Positions 20,864 through 30,796 of a stretch of DNA of 64,000 nt are shown piece after piece. The first letter of the stretch is position 1. Each line of letters starts with the position of its first letter. Origin of the DNA: Anthracocystis setariae (Eukaryota; Basidiomycota; Ustilaginomycetes; Ustilaginales; Ustilaginaceae); NCBI GenBank assembly GCA_928724745.1, contig CAKMXJ010000005.1:62001-126000 (forward strand), read 5' to 3'. The translations under genes were made by a program, and so were the position numbers. The notes beneath the pieces are model-generated. The model was given only the letters and a program-made list of their open reading frames with translations. It had not been told where the DNA came from and ran no database searches.

Positions 20864-21748
20864 TTACTCTTCTGATGGTGTACCTTCGCTTCCTGTTTTT
20901 TTTTGGAAGAGGAATGAAGCAATGGTTAGTGAGACGGGTTTTCTTGGTGGAAGTGCGATAGTGTGAGTGGGGTGAGGATTTCAATGGGCGTACCTTCGTC
21001 GTCGTCGTCGTCGTCGTCGTTGACGATGTCGTTTGCGATGTCGCTTGCGTTGATGTTGAACTCGGCCTGAGCGCGTTTGAGTCTTGCCAAAAGTTGCTGT
21101 CCTAGCTGTGACCTTGATTTGGTGCCATAGGAGAGCAAGTCGGCTGGCAAGTCGCGGTCCTTGTTGGGAATGGTCGGATCGGCACCTGCTTCCAACAACT
21201 CGTTGACTAACCCATCGTATCGCCGACCGCGAAGAAGGGGGGGGGGGGGGGGGGAGGGGGGGGAGGAGGAGAGACGGTTAGTATCATGCATCAATACTTG
21301 GGGTGGGAGGGGAGGGGGATCTTACCGATCCAATTCCTGATTTCCTCGACCTCCCTACCGGCATCACCATCGGGGATGTCGATGTTGACGGCGGCATGAA
21401 GCGGAGTGTCTGCATTTGTGCGGTCTTGGTAATCCACGTCGATCTCGAGATTGAGGATCTCCGGCAGAACTTGCGTAGATTGCGACATGGCAGCGTAGTG
21501 CAGCGCATTGCGTCCTACACCGTCGCTATGGTTAGCATCGAATGCGCCGGAAGAGACGATTTCTTGCAACAATTCAAGATCGTCGGTTCGTGCAGCGTGT
21601 AGCAGTCTCCTGTCTAAGCACACATGAACGTGACGAGGCAACAAATCACGTCAGTGCAATGGTGGTGATGACGAGGTGATAGGAGGTGGAGGTGCTTACT
21701 CTGAACATCGATCTGTTGGACCGCATCGTCGTGCTCTTGTTCAGCCAT
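20864..21748 (-). CDS. Small ankyrin-repeat protein, four exons
   Basis: Exons 21748-21700, 21613-21326, 21206-20994 and 20892-20864 sum to 579 bases, 192 aa, starting MAEQEHDDAVQQIDVQ and ending GSEGTPSEE. All introns have GT..AG ends: intron 1 GTAAGC, intron 2 GTAAGA with a TACTAACC branch point, intron 3 GTACGC with a CACTAACC branch point. The frame is kept across every junction. Ankyrin repeats: RRLLHAARTDDLELLQEIVS, GRNALHYAAMSQSTQVLPEIL, DTPLHAAVNIDIPDGD, then VNELLEAGADPTIPNKD. An Asp run precedes the C-terminus. Layout and size resemble small Yar1-like ankyrin proteins, where Yar1 chaperones ribosomal protein uS3; that link is tentative. The short first and last exons are easy to miss in automatic calls. 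Confidence 0.8.
21237..21260. repeat. Poly-G (sense poly-C) tract inside ankyrin-gene intron 2
   Basis: A G run of about 18 followed by G-rich sequence. On the gene strand it is a C tract between the branch point and the 3' splice site, so it may act as an extreme polypyrimidine tract. Confidence 0.75.
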
Positions 21749-22238
21749 GACTGCTTGGAAGTGCGAACGTGAGTGTTCGTGTGAGGGTGAGGGTGTAAAG
21801 CGTCAAGGCCAGAAGATCCGAGTGTTGGTTGGTTGGTTGGTTGGTTGGTTGGTTGGGTGTTCACCATCTCGAATCCATCAATGCGTCCGTTGACATTATT
21901 TGGCTGTGTTGCACAGTGCTGTGCTGACGCTTGGCCCGATCGGTTGGGTTGCATCGGGACAGTTTCTCGGATTACGGGAATGAAACTTTGGAAATTGGCA
22001 ATTTTTTAATTTAATTTTTTTTTTTGTTGGTGAATTGTTTGTCATTTTTTCGCTTCTGTGGCACTGAACGTCAATTTTTGCTGCATTATTTCCGCTGAAA
22101 ACGACAAAAAAAAAAAAAAAGGTTTCGGAAGAACTCCACAAACGTCGTCCCATCCCCTTTCAACAGCCCCTCCATCATAACCAGCTACCTCTCCTTCAAT
22201 CTCTACCGACCGCTGGAGTGAACACAGCATCCTTCATA
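21749..22238. other. Divergent promoter region between the ankyrin gene and Utp22
   Basis: About 490 bases. Contains a (TTGG)n repeat near 21826-21858 and T/A runs at about 22011-22025 and 22107-22121. No gene seen. Confidence 0.6.
21826..21858. repeat. (TTGG)n microsatellite
   Basis: About eight TTGG/GGTT units just upstream of the ankyrin gene. Confidence 0.75.
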
Positions 22239-22622
22239 ATGCCAGGCGTAAAGAGAAAGGCCGATGCCTCGAAATCGACGCCTTCTGCTTCTAAACACAA
22301 TGCAAGCCCTTCTTTCAGGTCCAGACCCCAATCCACACCATCGTCATCTTGCAAGTCCAAGTCTGCAACCATCTACATGGACGACAGCGACAACAATGAC
22401 GACTTCGATGACGAGGAGGATCTTCTAGACTCTGCTCTACACGGTACCGGTTCTGCTGCTCTGCCAGGCGTGTTGGACGAGGACGATGACGATGACGATG
22501 ACAGCGACCAAGACGAACAGGAGCAAGACGATGATACAGACGATCAACAAGATTTAGAAGGCACATCACAAGACGAAATCGAGCTCGCATCAGACCAAGA
22601 CGACGTCGATAGCGATGATGAC

Positions 22623-22653
<31 letters not shown>

Positions 22654-25600
22654 AGGAGGAGAGCTTTGACCATATCGAGCGAGGAGAAGTCGAACTCATG
22701 TCAGATGAGGATATGGATGGAGGATTCGAGGATCTCGAGGCTGGCGCAGATGGCGACGCTCAAGCTTCAGCATCCATCTCAGATGCTGCCTCGTCATCTC
22801 GCAAACCCAACAAGAGCGCTCTCTATGCCATCCCGACTCTGCAAGAGGTGCAAGGCCTCAAGGAGACGGGCGAGCTATTCAAGAACAATGTCTTCAAGCT
22901 CAAGGTCGACGAGATGCTTCCCGAAGTGCGACCTGCATACAACAGAGCTGGTGCCCTCGAACTCGTCCTCCGTCGTCTGCATCAACTATTCGAAGCCTTG
23001 GGACCCATCGAGCCCAAGCCGGTAGGCGAAGCCATCAAGGCTTTCCACAAGCGCACATCTCGCACCAAGGTCCGCATCCCCTTCCCCGATCCAGCTCCCA
23101 AGTCCGATGCCAACTACAAGCTCGGCTTCGACAAGCCCTCAGCAATGCATCTTGTCGGCAGTTGGCCACTCAAGTCCGCTGCTAAGCGTCCCCAGGGTAT
23201 CGATGTCGACATCGCCGCCGTCATGCCATCCAGCCTCTTCCAGCCCAAAGACTACATCAATTTCCGATACTTCCACAAGAAGGCATTCTACCTTGCAGCT
23301 CTCGCACATGCAATCCAGACCGCCGAGGATGAGCACGACATCCACCTCGGCATTACCGCCTCTTTCGCTCTAGTCGATTCCGATCCAAGGCGTCCGATCC
23401 TCGTGCTTAAACCGATCCACGACAAGTCCGAGTCCGACTTCTCCAAGCTCAAGTGCACCATCCGCGTCCATCCCTCGATCGAAGCCGATACGTTCAAGCC
23501 GATCCACCTCGGACCTCTGCGCAGCAATGTTCGTGTCGCCTCGATCGAAGACGCCGCAGCTTCCAAAGATGCCGAGGCCAGCGCAGCTACCGCTACTCCA
23601 CGCTACAATGCCACCATCCTCGCCGACACCCTGCATCTGCCCCATCTCGTCTATCTGCACAAGGTCGCACAAAACTGCCCAGCGTTTGCGGACGCATGTC
23701 TGCTTCTCAAGACATGGGCTTTCCAGCGCGGCTTCGGCTCTGGTGGCCGTCTCAGTCCCAAGCGCGCTCACGATGCTGACGAGGAACGTCGCAGGCTTGT
23801 CGCCGGCACCGCGTCGTTGCGCTTCGTTCTGACGATGATCTTGGCGCATCTGTTGCAGGGTGAAGAAAAGCGTACGGGTTGGAAGCGCGACACTTCAAAT
23901 GCTGGACGTGCCAAGCTCTCCAACAGCTTCTCGAGCTACCAGCTCTTCCGCGGTGTGATGGACTGGCTGGCCAAGCACGACTTTAAAGCCAACCCGGTGT
24001 TCATGAAATCCATGCCCGAGGCCGGTCTCGTGTCTCGGTCGGATAAGCTGCCGCGTCAAGAGTTTAGTCAGGTGTTTGACCGCGTCATGGTGGACCCGAG
24101 TGGTACACTCAACCTGTTTGCCTTCATCCCAACCGGCTCTGTCGATCTGCTTCAGTTCGAGGCGAAGAGGACGTTCGAGATGCTCAACGATGCCAGCTCG
24201 GACCACTTTGATGCGCTCTTCCTGCACGACCGTACTGCCGCGCCGTTCACGTTCGATGAAGTTGCTCGCATCAATCTGCCCCTCTCTGGAAGCAAGGTGA
24301 TGCGTGGCACCGACAAGGCGAACGGGGTTGGCATCTCGACATCCTCCTCGCTTCAACGGGCTGACTTTGGCACCTCGTTCCAGGCTGCTATGATCCAGGT
24401 CAGCTGCACTGCTTCGCGCGCTCTCGAGGGGCGTGCCAAGCTCGTGGCGCTCCTCCACCCAGCAACGGGCGGTCTAGCAGGCACGTGGAGACTCGACGGT
24501 TCGCGTCCCACCGCTTCGAGCGATGCCGAGATCGGCCTAGTCTTGGACGGAGAGCAAGCATGGAGGATGGTCGAGCACGGTCCGTCGAGCCAGGATACCG
24601 AAAAGGCGGAAAAGTTCCGTGCTTTCTGGGGGAAATTGTCCGAGCTGCGTCGATTCAAGGATGGACGTGTGCTTGAGAGTGTCGTGTGGCCAGTGACGAC
24701 ACAGGCTTCACGATGGGCCATCCCTCGTCGAATCCTGTCGTACGCGCTCTACCGTCATCATGCCATCCACGAGTCGCAGATCCGCTTCGTCTCTTCCCAC
24801 TTTGAGTCGTTGTTGGAGGTGGATGCTACGCTGTCTCGAACAGCCCACGTTGTCAGCACCGAGGAGAAAGGGTTTACGCTGGTTCAGTCGGCGTTTGACC
24901 AGCTCTCGAAGGATCTGCGTGCGTTGGAGTCGCTGCCACTGTCGATCATCTCCATCTCGCCCTCGTCCTCCGGTCTCCGTGGCACATCCACGTTCGTGCC
25001 CGCTCCGATCAACCTGGAATTGCTCGGCGATCGCATTCCCGACGCCGCTTCCTATCTGCCCGTCCACGACATCATCATCACGTTCGAGGGCTCTGGGAAA
25101 TGGCCCAACGAGCTCGCTGCGATCCAGGCGATGAAGGCCGCTTTCTTCGAACGAATGTGCGCCGAGATCTCGAACAAGATCGTCGGCACCACCTGCCGCG
25201 TGGTGTTCGATGCGAATGCTTCGTCCAAGATGGAGGACCAGTGCAGTCTCGAGTTGATCCTGGCGAGCGGGTTTGCGTTTAGGGCGAGGGTGATGCACAA
25301 CCGTGAAAAAGTGCTGTTGGAGCGAATCCTGGCCGACAGGTTCGAGAGTGCAGCTGCTAAGCGTCGTGCCAAGAAGATCTTGCACGAGTGGCAGAGGCGG
25401 TTCGAAACGCTTCCATTGCATCACTCGTACATTGCTTCGATGGGACACCGATTCGCTTCGTTTGGCGGGGCTGTGCGTCTCACCAAGCGATGGCTGGCGA
25501 GTCAGATGTTGTCGTCGCCTGCGGTTCCGGAGGAGCTTATCGAGCTGGTTTGTGCTGCAGCGTATCTTTCGCCCGAGGAAGGCGCACCAGCGTCGGCGGT

Positions 25601-26414
25601 GGCGGGGGTTTTCAGGATTTTGCGATTGCTCGCCAATTGGCGATGGAAGGAGGAACCGCTGATGGTGCCTATCCAGGCCGTGATCGATTCGGCCGAGGCA
25701 AAGACGATCTACACCTTTCCTGCGGATAAGCGCACCGAGGTCGAGAACCACTTTAACGCGGCACGAGGTAGCGACCCATCCATGATGCACCGCGCATGGT
25801 TTGTTGCCACCGAGACCGATCTCGAAGGTCTTGCGTTTGGCCGAAAGGGCCCGGTTGGTGGTATCGCAGATGGCATCAAGAAGCTCGCTCGTGCCGCCGT
25901 GAGCGTGCTTGAGGAAGCCACTTCGCTGTCCGAACAAGAGGTGCTGGCACTGTTTACACCGTCGCTGGCGCATTACGACTTTGTGATCCACCTCAAACCC
26001 AGCGTCCTTTCGCGGTACTGCGAAAATGTCCGCGCCGATCCCAACGTCTGGGGCGGCAAGAAGACCAAGTACGCCAACGACGCGATTGCCAGTGTCAAGT
26101 CGGTCGACACCGTGCTGGGTGCCGAGCCAAAGCCAGGCTTCGATGCAGCCGAGGCGTTCTTGGAGATGCTCAGGAGTCTGTACAGCGACTCGTTCAGGCT
26201 ATACCACGACAAGCACGGCGGTGCTGTGATCGGCGGCTTGTTCAACCCTTCGCTGGATAGGGAGAGGGACTTCAAGGTCGGACTGGGATTCTCGTCCGCG
26301 CCGACGGGAACGGGTAAGAAGGTTCAGGTGAAGCTCAACAAGCCTGCGATCATGGCTGAGATCGAGAGGCTGGGCGAAGGGCTTGTTGAGAAGGTTGAGC
26401 TTAGGAGCGTCTGA
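22239..26414 (+). CDS. UTP22: Utp22/Nrap, U3 snoRNP (SSU processome) component
   Basis: 1391-aa nucleolar protein of early 18S pre-rRNA processing. The start is the ATG at 22239 (MPGVKRKADASK); the frame continues seven codons up to a GTG only. The N-terminus is basic, then residues about 50-190 are extremely acidic, common in nucleolar factors. The Nrap fold, built from tandem inactive nucleotidyltransferase/PAP-like modules, follows: LVGSWPLKSAAKRPQGIDVD, MPSSLFQPKDYINFRYFHKK, LLKTWAFQRGFGSGG (typical of Nrap domain 2), and VRLTKRWLASQMLS in the C-terminal module. Length fits the family (about 1240 aa in yeast plus the acidic extension). In yeast Utp22 forms UTP-C with Rrp7 and CK2. Single exon. 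Confidence 0.93.
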
Positions 26415-26766
26415 ACCGGACCATAGCATCTTTCTTCATCACTATAGCAATGCATACTCCACTTCGAAGTGTTACTCGTACTTGTACCTGCGCTGTGTGT
26501 TGATGCTGATGGGAGGAGGAGGAGGGTCGGTGAAAAGGAGTGAATTTGCAACCATTTCGGTGATGTTAGAATTGACAACTTAACTTTTTACGGCTTTTTC
26601 GGCTGATGGGCCACGCCACCCACCTCCACAATCTTTTTTTTCTTTTTTTTATCGCTCAGTCGGCGCGCAGACTTCTCCACTTCTACCCCGCATACCCATC
26701 CTGCTCTCTACACCTCTCACCACCAACATCTTACCAGCCTTCCGCTAGATCGTCATCAAACTCGAT
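26415..26766. other. Utp22-PI31 intergenic region
   Basis: About 350 bases holding the 3' flank of UTP22 and a T- and C-rich leader before the next ATG. No gene seen. Confidence 0.6.
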
Positions 26767-27813
26767 ATGTCAGACCTGCTCGATCCGTCCGCGCTGCTGC
26801 ATGTGCTCCAGCAGCTTCTTCCGTCCAGCGATGGCACGCAACTCCGTTCGCCCTCCGATGCACTCGCCGCTATGGTCCATACCATCATGACTCGGCTCGA
26901 TTTCCGTCTCACTGGACTCTCCGAGGACGACCGCCTACCAGCATCAGCAACCGAAAAGCCTACCACAGAGAACAACAAACTCCCCGTCGAATGGAACAGC
27001 AAGGGCGCAGACCACTACTGCTTCCGATACAAACACCACCAGTCGTCGCTCGATTATCTCGTCAAGCTCGTCAAGCTCGGCAACAAGACGGTGATCCACG
27101 GAATCGCACTTCAGGGCTCCAAGACAAGTACATTGGAGGTTGCGCTTGCAGATTACTTTTCCACGTCTTTCTTCCCGTGGCCGAAAGAGGGCGATAGCGA
27201 GCCATTGGTGAACGGGTTTATTGGGTCGAGCAGGGTCAAGGATCTCGTGATTGCATACAAGACGCAGATCCTGCAGACGCTCGTCCCTGGTCTGCGCAAG
27301 GACGGCTATACCGAAGAGAGCGCTTCCAATACGAATATTGACAGCAACACGTCTTCATCCAGCAGCCAACCCAATCGACCGACCGGTCCACCCACCCAAC
27401 CACGCCCACCTTTCGAACCCGACCCGTCTGAATACCCACCATACCCACCATTGCGGAATCCACTCATCATCGGCGATCGCGATCTCGACCCTCTGGCCGG
27501 CTCCCCGCTCCGCCTACCCCCGCGCTTCGGAGGAGGAGCAAACCCCTCCTTCACACCCGCTTCCATCTTCCCACATCCGGACACAGGCGGGGGCAATTAC
27601 GTCGGCCCCAACCACCCCATGTTTCATCGTCCACCGCCAGGCGCACGATTCGATCCCATCTACCCTCATAATCCGCCCGGACGTGGTGGCGGGTTGACAG
27701 GCGATCCGGATTGGGACGATCTTCCACCCCCACCAGGTGCAGGTGGTTTTCCTACTCGGCGAAATTCAGGTCCACGCGGTGGGTTTTCAGATTCGTCCCA
27801 TTGGTACGCCTAA
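26767..27813 (+). CDS. PI31-like proteasome regulator (PSMF1/Fub1 family)
   Basis: 348-aa protein. The N-terminal about 170 residues match the FP (PI31 N-terminal) domain: DALAAMVHTIMTRLDFRLTG, WNSKGADHYCFRYKHHQSSL, KLVKLGNKTVIHGIAL. The C-terminal half is disordered and Pro/Gly-rich with the family pattern: NPLIIGDRDLDPLAG, GGGNYVGPNHPMFH and GARFDPIYPHNPP, then GDPDWDDLPPPP. In PI31/Fub1 this tail enters the 20S proteasome chamber and the C-terminal HbYX-like end docks on the core; here the last residues are SSHWYA, with WY near the end, so an HbYX motif is possible but not standard. Start ATG at 26767. Single exon. Confidence 0.88.
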   Translation: MSDLLDPSALLHVLQQLLPSSDGTQLRSPSDALAAMVHTIMTRLDFRLTGLSEDDRLPASATEKPTTENNKLPVEWNSKGADHYCFRYKHHQSSLDYLVKLVKLGNKTVIHGIALQGSKTSTLEVALADYFSTSFFPWPKEGDSEPLVNGFIGSSRVKDLVIAYKTQILQTLVPGLRKDGYTEESASNTNIDSNTSSSSSQPNRPTGPPTQPRPPFEPDPSEYPPYPPLRNPLIIGDRDLDPLAGSPLRLPPRFGGGANPSFTPASIFPHPDTGGGNYVGPNHPMFHRPPPGARFDPIYPHNPPGRGGGLTGDPDWDDLPPPPGAGGFPTRRNSGPRGGFSDSSHWYA

Positions 27814-28116
27814 CCTTTTTTCCTCCCCCGTCCCCCACCCCTTCTCTCTTGTATCACTCGACACACACACACAAAAAAAGGGGGTCAAATTCACAGCATC
27901 CGATAACGCACAGTACTGTAGTTATACTAGGTACCGACGTCGACGCGGGGGGGGGTTGATTTTTGAAATCCTACTACTGCAGATAAGGCAATAGAGTGTT
28001 TTCGGTGGTCGTAGAAGCGTGTAGCCCAACTCGTCTGAGCTTGAATACGAGTCGGGTGAGATGGTGGTGGTGGTGGTTGTGTCGGAAGAGGGTGAGACAA
28101 TCCGACTGAGCTTTTA
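27814..28116. other. Spacer between the PI31 gene and Harbinger element 1
   Basis: About 300 bases with a CA/A run, a short CAGTACTGTAG palindrome near 27911-27921, a G9 run and a GGT repeat. No gene seen. Confidence 0.6.
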
Positions 28117-28572
28117 ACTCAGCTCGCGATCCGCTCGGTCCAATTTTCAAAATTATAAGCACGTGACGCGTGTATAAATGATTTGTAAGCCGTTTTCGGC
28201 AGATCGGGTGTGATATTTGCCGATGAACAGGAATCGAGATGGTGGTAGTACTTGAGCTCACGATCAGGCACACTCCGTTCATCGCCGTTAAAGTTTGGGT
28301 TACATATTAGATTCTAAAAGTCAATCGATGCGAAGTAGCTATCGCGGCGTTAGTTTATCCAATGTTAGATACGACTTACAACACTTGGTAATGGATGTTT
28401 GACATCCGATATCCTATTTCCTAAGTTGCGATCTTGGGAGAGTGTCGTGAGTCGTTAAGTCCGTGCTCGAACTATCACAGAGTTTGATGTCTGTGACTTA
28501 GTAATGCTAGGACAATATCGATATTGAACGGGGCGCAGCGGTTAGAAGCTTCGAAGGATTTGGACGAGGAAG

Positions 28573-28598
28573 ATCAACATCCAATATCGGATGTTGAT
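28573..28598. repeat. Perfect hairpin, stem ATCAACATCC
   Basis: 10-bp perfect arms 28573-28582 and 28589-28598 around a 6-base loop AATATC. Confidence 0.85.
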
Positions 28599-28791
28599 GC
28601 TAGTCGTCAGATCTTATAAGTCGATAAGTAAGGTAGTGATTCGATGAGTTCTATTCACTTTCTCGGGTGCTGGTCCCGGGTCTTATATACATATGTCTTG
28701 ATCCTAACTCGTACAGCGAAGGTGTCCCCATCTTCGCTATACTCCCTATGCGTTTCCTATAGTGACTATCTTGTCCTCCGTCTATGTCCCC

Positions 28792-28811
28792 AACACTCGT
28801 TATTGAGTGTT
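28792..28811. repeat. Perfect hairpin, stem AACACTC
   Basis: 7-bp perfect arms 28792-28798 and 28805-28811 around a 6-base loop GTTATT. Confidence 0.8.
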
Positions 28812-29020
28812 TCTCTTCATCGTGTGGGCCCTTATTCCGCCACTGAGCCTCGTACCTCAGTCATGATTGGTTCGTGTCTCGTCCGCCCGTCCTTCTCTCC
28901 TCTTCCATGCTAGGTAGAAGGTTCCGTTCGGGGCGGACCGGTTTGCCACCCCTCTAATGTGGTCCTGTCATTGGGCGATGAGTGTGTGGGTTCGTAACTG
29001 AGGTTCATGATTCGTCGAGC

Positions 29021-29052
29021 GGTCTCAACATTTGGTATCGAATGTTGAGACC
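29021..29052. repeat. Perfect hairpin, stem GGTCTCAACATT
   Basis: 12-bp perfect arms 29021-29032 and 29041-29052 around an 8-base loop. Confidence 0.85.
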
Positions 29053-29160
29053 TGTCAGCGGACCAATGAGGGTACTGTCGGGTGTCGCGTGGGCGCGGGA
29101 AATGTCTAAATCCGCCCGGCGAACATTGGGACCGGTGTCTCGACATTCGCCGTCGCGTGT

Positions 29161-29184
29161 ACAACACTCACTACTGAGTGTTGT
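29161..29184. repeat. Perfect hairpin, stem ACAACACTCA
   Basis: 10-bp perfect arms 29161-29170 and 29175-29184 around a 4-base loop CTAC. Confidence 0.85.
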
Positions 29185-29337
29185 GTGCCGATATGTGATG
29201 TGCCCGATTGCGAGATGAAAAGCTGATTCGTAAGGCGAATCCAACATTACACGGGCTCCGAGATCTTATTTCTCCACACTCCCGGACCGTTACCTTGCCG
29301 AAACCGGCTTGTACGACCATCGTCGGCAGATCTCACG

Positions 29338-30744
29338 ATGAACAGCAGCCAGCACAGCCAATCCAGCGTGTTGATGTTCAATGGCATACCCTCCGAGTTT
29401 GCCACGCATTTGCTGAGGTATTCAGAAGGGTTTGATTCCGTCGCCGACGATGATGAATCTCAACAAGATCTTCGGTCTTCGGCACCGGCCACTCCTGTTC
29501 GTTCAGTAGTCACCTCGCAAGCACAAGATCTTCATGTACAGTCGTCACAAGCTACTCAATTAACACCTTCAAACAATTCAATTGCTGCTCGATCTCGATC
29601 TCGACAGTCTGAAGGGAATGGTTCGCCGCACTGGGACGCAACCTCTGTGCAGCTTGTTCTGACGGCTGTGCTTGCAAACAACCCGAACCTTGGCTTCTCC
29701 AATCAGGATCGCAAGGAAGCATGGATACGAGCAACTGAAGATTTCAATCAAGCTGCCAGGCTGCGAGGTCTTCCAGACCGAACTTCTCGGGCGATCAAGA
29801 AGAAGTTCGAGGCCCTCATCGATGCTCGTCGCAAGCGTGTATCTATCAACACTCGGGCAACGGGTATAATTGAGTTCACAAGCGAGCAAGAAGAACTACT
29901 GGATGAATACATTGAGAGTGAGGGTATCCTACGAGCACCTTCTCAGGGTCGGAACAACGTATCGAGAGAGGATCGCAATGCTGCCGAGAACGACCGCGAG
30001 GAGCTCGCTCAAATGGTGAGTTCGTTTAGAGATAACCCAGCCTCTCGCTCAATGCAGACTCGTCGACAGCGAGTCCATCCTCATGTCTCGCCTTTGCAGT
30101 CACCATCGCAGCACTCAACCTCGGATTCGGAAGCAAACGGTGGCTTGGAGGAATTGCCGTTCTTACAAGGCCGTAAACGTCCGTACAATGCAGCACATGC
30201 TGCACTCACCTCTCTCTCAAGATCAACCGAGAAGCACAGACTCTTTGATGAGGAGTACAAGCGACAACAGCTCGAGCTCCTCAAGACACAAACGGAGGCA
30301 ACAACTCAAGCAGCACTGGCTAAGGCTCAACACTACGCTCGACACGACCAGAGTTCGCGAGCGTTGCAGGAGGAGATCGGACAGCTTAAGGAGGAGTACG
30401 ATCAGAGCTCTCGCGAGCTGAAGGACGACATTGGATTGCTAAAGGAAGGATATCGCAAGATGGAGGGTATGCTCACTATGATGATGAGCATGATGCAACA
30501 GACAACACAGTCAGCATCTTCTTCGTCATCATCAAACGCACGACAATCGCCGCCAATTCCACAGCCCATCCTTCTTGGGAGCACAGACACAACACCTCAG
30601 GCCAGACGTTACCGAGGATCTTCAGTTGCATCAACAGCCACGCAATCCTCGACGTCAGGTCATGGTTCACCTTCTCGACGTCGAGGACAGCGAGAACGCA
30701 AGCAAGCACGTTTGGGACACGGCAACTATGGATCTGTTCAGTAA
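29338..30744 (+). CDS. Harbinger element Myb/SANT-like protein, copy 1
   Basis: 468 aa; the second gene of PIF/Harbinger elements, whose product binds subterminal DNA and helps transposase enter the nucleus. A trihelix/Myb-like region at residues about 95-200 shows the spaced Trp and helices: GSPHWDATSVQLVLTAVLAN, RKEAWIRATEDFNQAARLRG, RAIKKKFEALIDARRKRVS. Near residues 280-380 there are long charged helices with heptad-like repeats (LKEEYDQSSRELKDDIGLLK), likely a coiled coil. A Ser-rich tail ends in a basic RRRGQRERKQARLG patch that could be a nuclear signal. Counterpart at 57754-59025 (copy 2) shares the layout but is clearly diverged. The promoter region is interrupted by the LTR-like insertion. 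Confidence 0.8.
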   Translation: MNSSQHSQSSVLMFNGIPSEFATHLLRYSEGFDSVADDDESQQDLRSSAPATPVRSVVTSQAQDLHVQSSQATQLTPSNNSIAARSRSRQSEGNGSPHWDATSVQLVLTAVLANNPNLGFSNQDRKEAWIRATEDFNQAARLRGLPDRTSRAIKKKFEALIDARRKRVSINTRATGIIEFTSEQEELLDEYIESEGILRAPSQGRNNVSREDRNAAENDREELAQMVSSFRDNPASRSMQTRRQRVHPHVSPLQSPSQHSTSDSEANGGLEELPFLQGRKRPYNAAHAALTSLSRSTEKHRLFDEEYKRQQLELLKTQTEATTQAALAKAQHYARHDQSSRALQEEIGQLKEEYDQSSRELKDDIGLLKEGYRKMEGMLTMMMSMMQQTTQSASSSSSSNARQSPPIPQPILLGSTDTTPQARRYRGSSVASTATQSSTSGHGSPSRRRGQRERKQARLGHGNYGSVQ

Positions 30745-30796
30745 TCATTCCATTCCTCTTGTATCTCGAAGTGAAGTATGTACATAGCTTAGCAAA

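Larger units (their letters stand above)
28305..29246. mobile_element. Solo-LTR-like insertion with TTACA target duplication
   Basis: 942 bp flanked by TTACA at 28300-28304 and 29247-29251. The ends are TATTAGATTC and GAATCCAACA, inverted repeats of a TGTTGGATTC type with two G-to-A changes at the left end. Comparison with Harbinger copy 2, which lacks this segment, places the junctions independently: homology stops near 28296 and resumes near 29262. A TATA-like TTATATAC lies near 28682. No coding capacity. It contains at least five perfect hairpins with related stems. A solo LTR left by recombination is the simplest reading; a fold-back element is the alternative. Confidence 0.75.

Noticed and set aside
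28573..29184. Hairpin series as a CRISPR array
   Set aside because: Spacing is irregular, stems differ, and the sequence is eukaryotic; the units are inverted repeats and not direct repeats with spacers.
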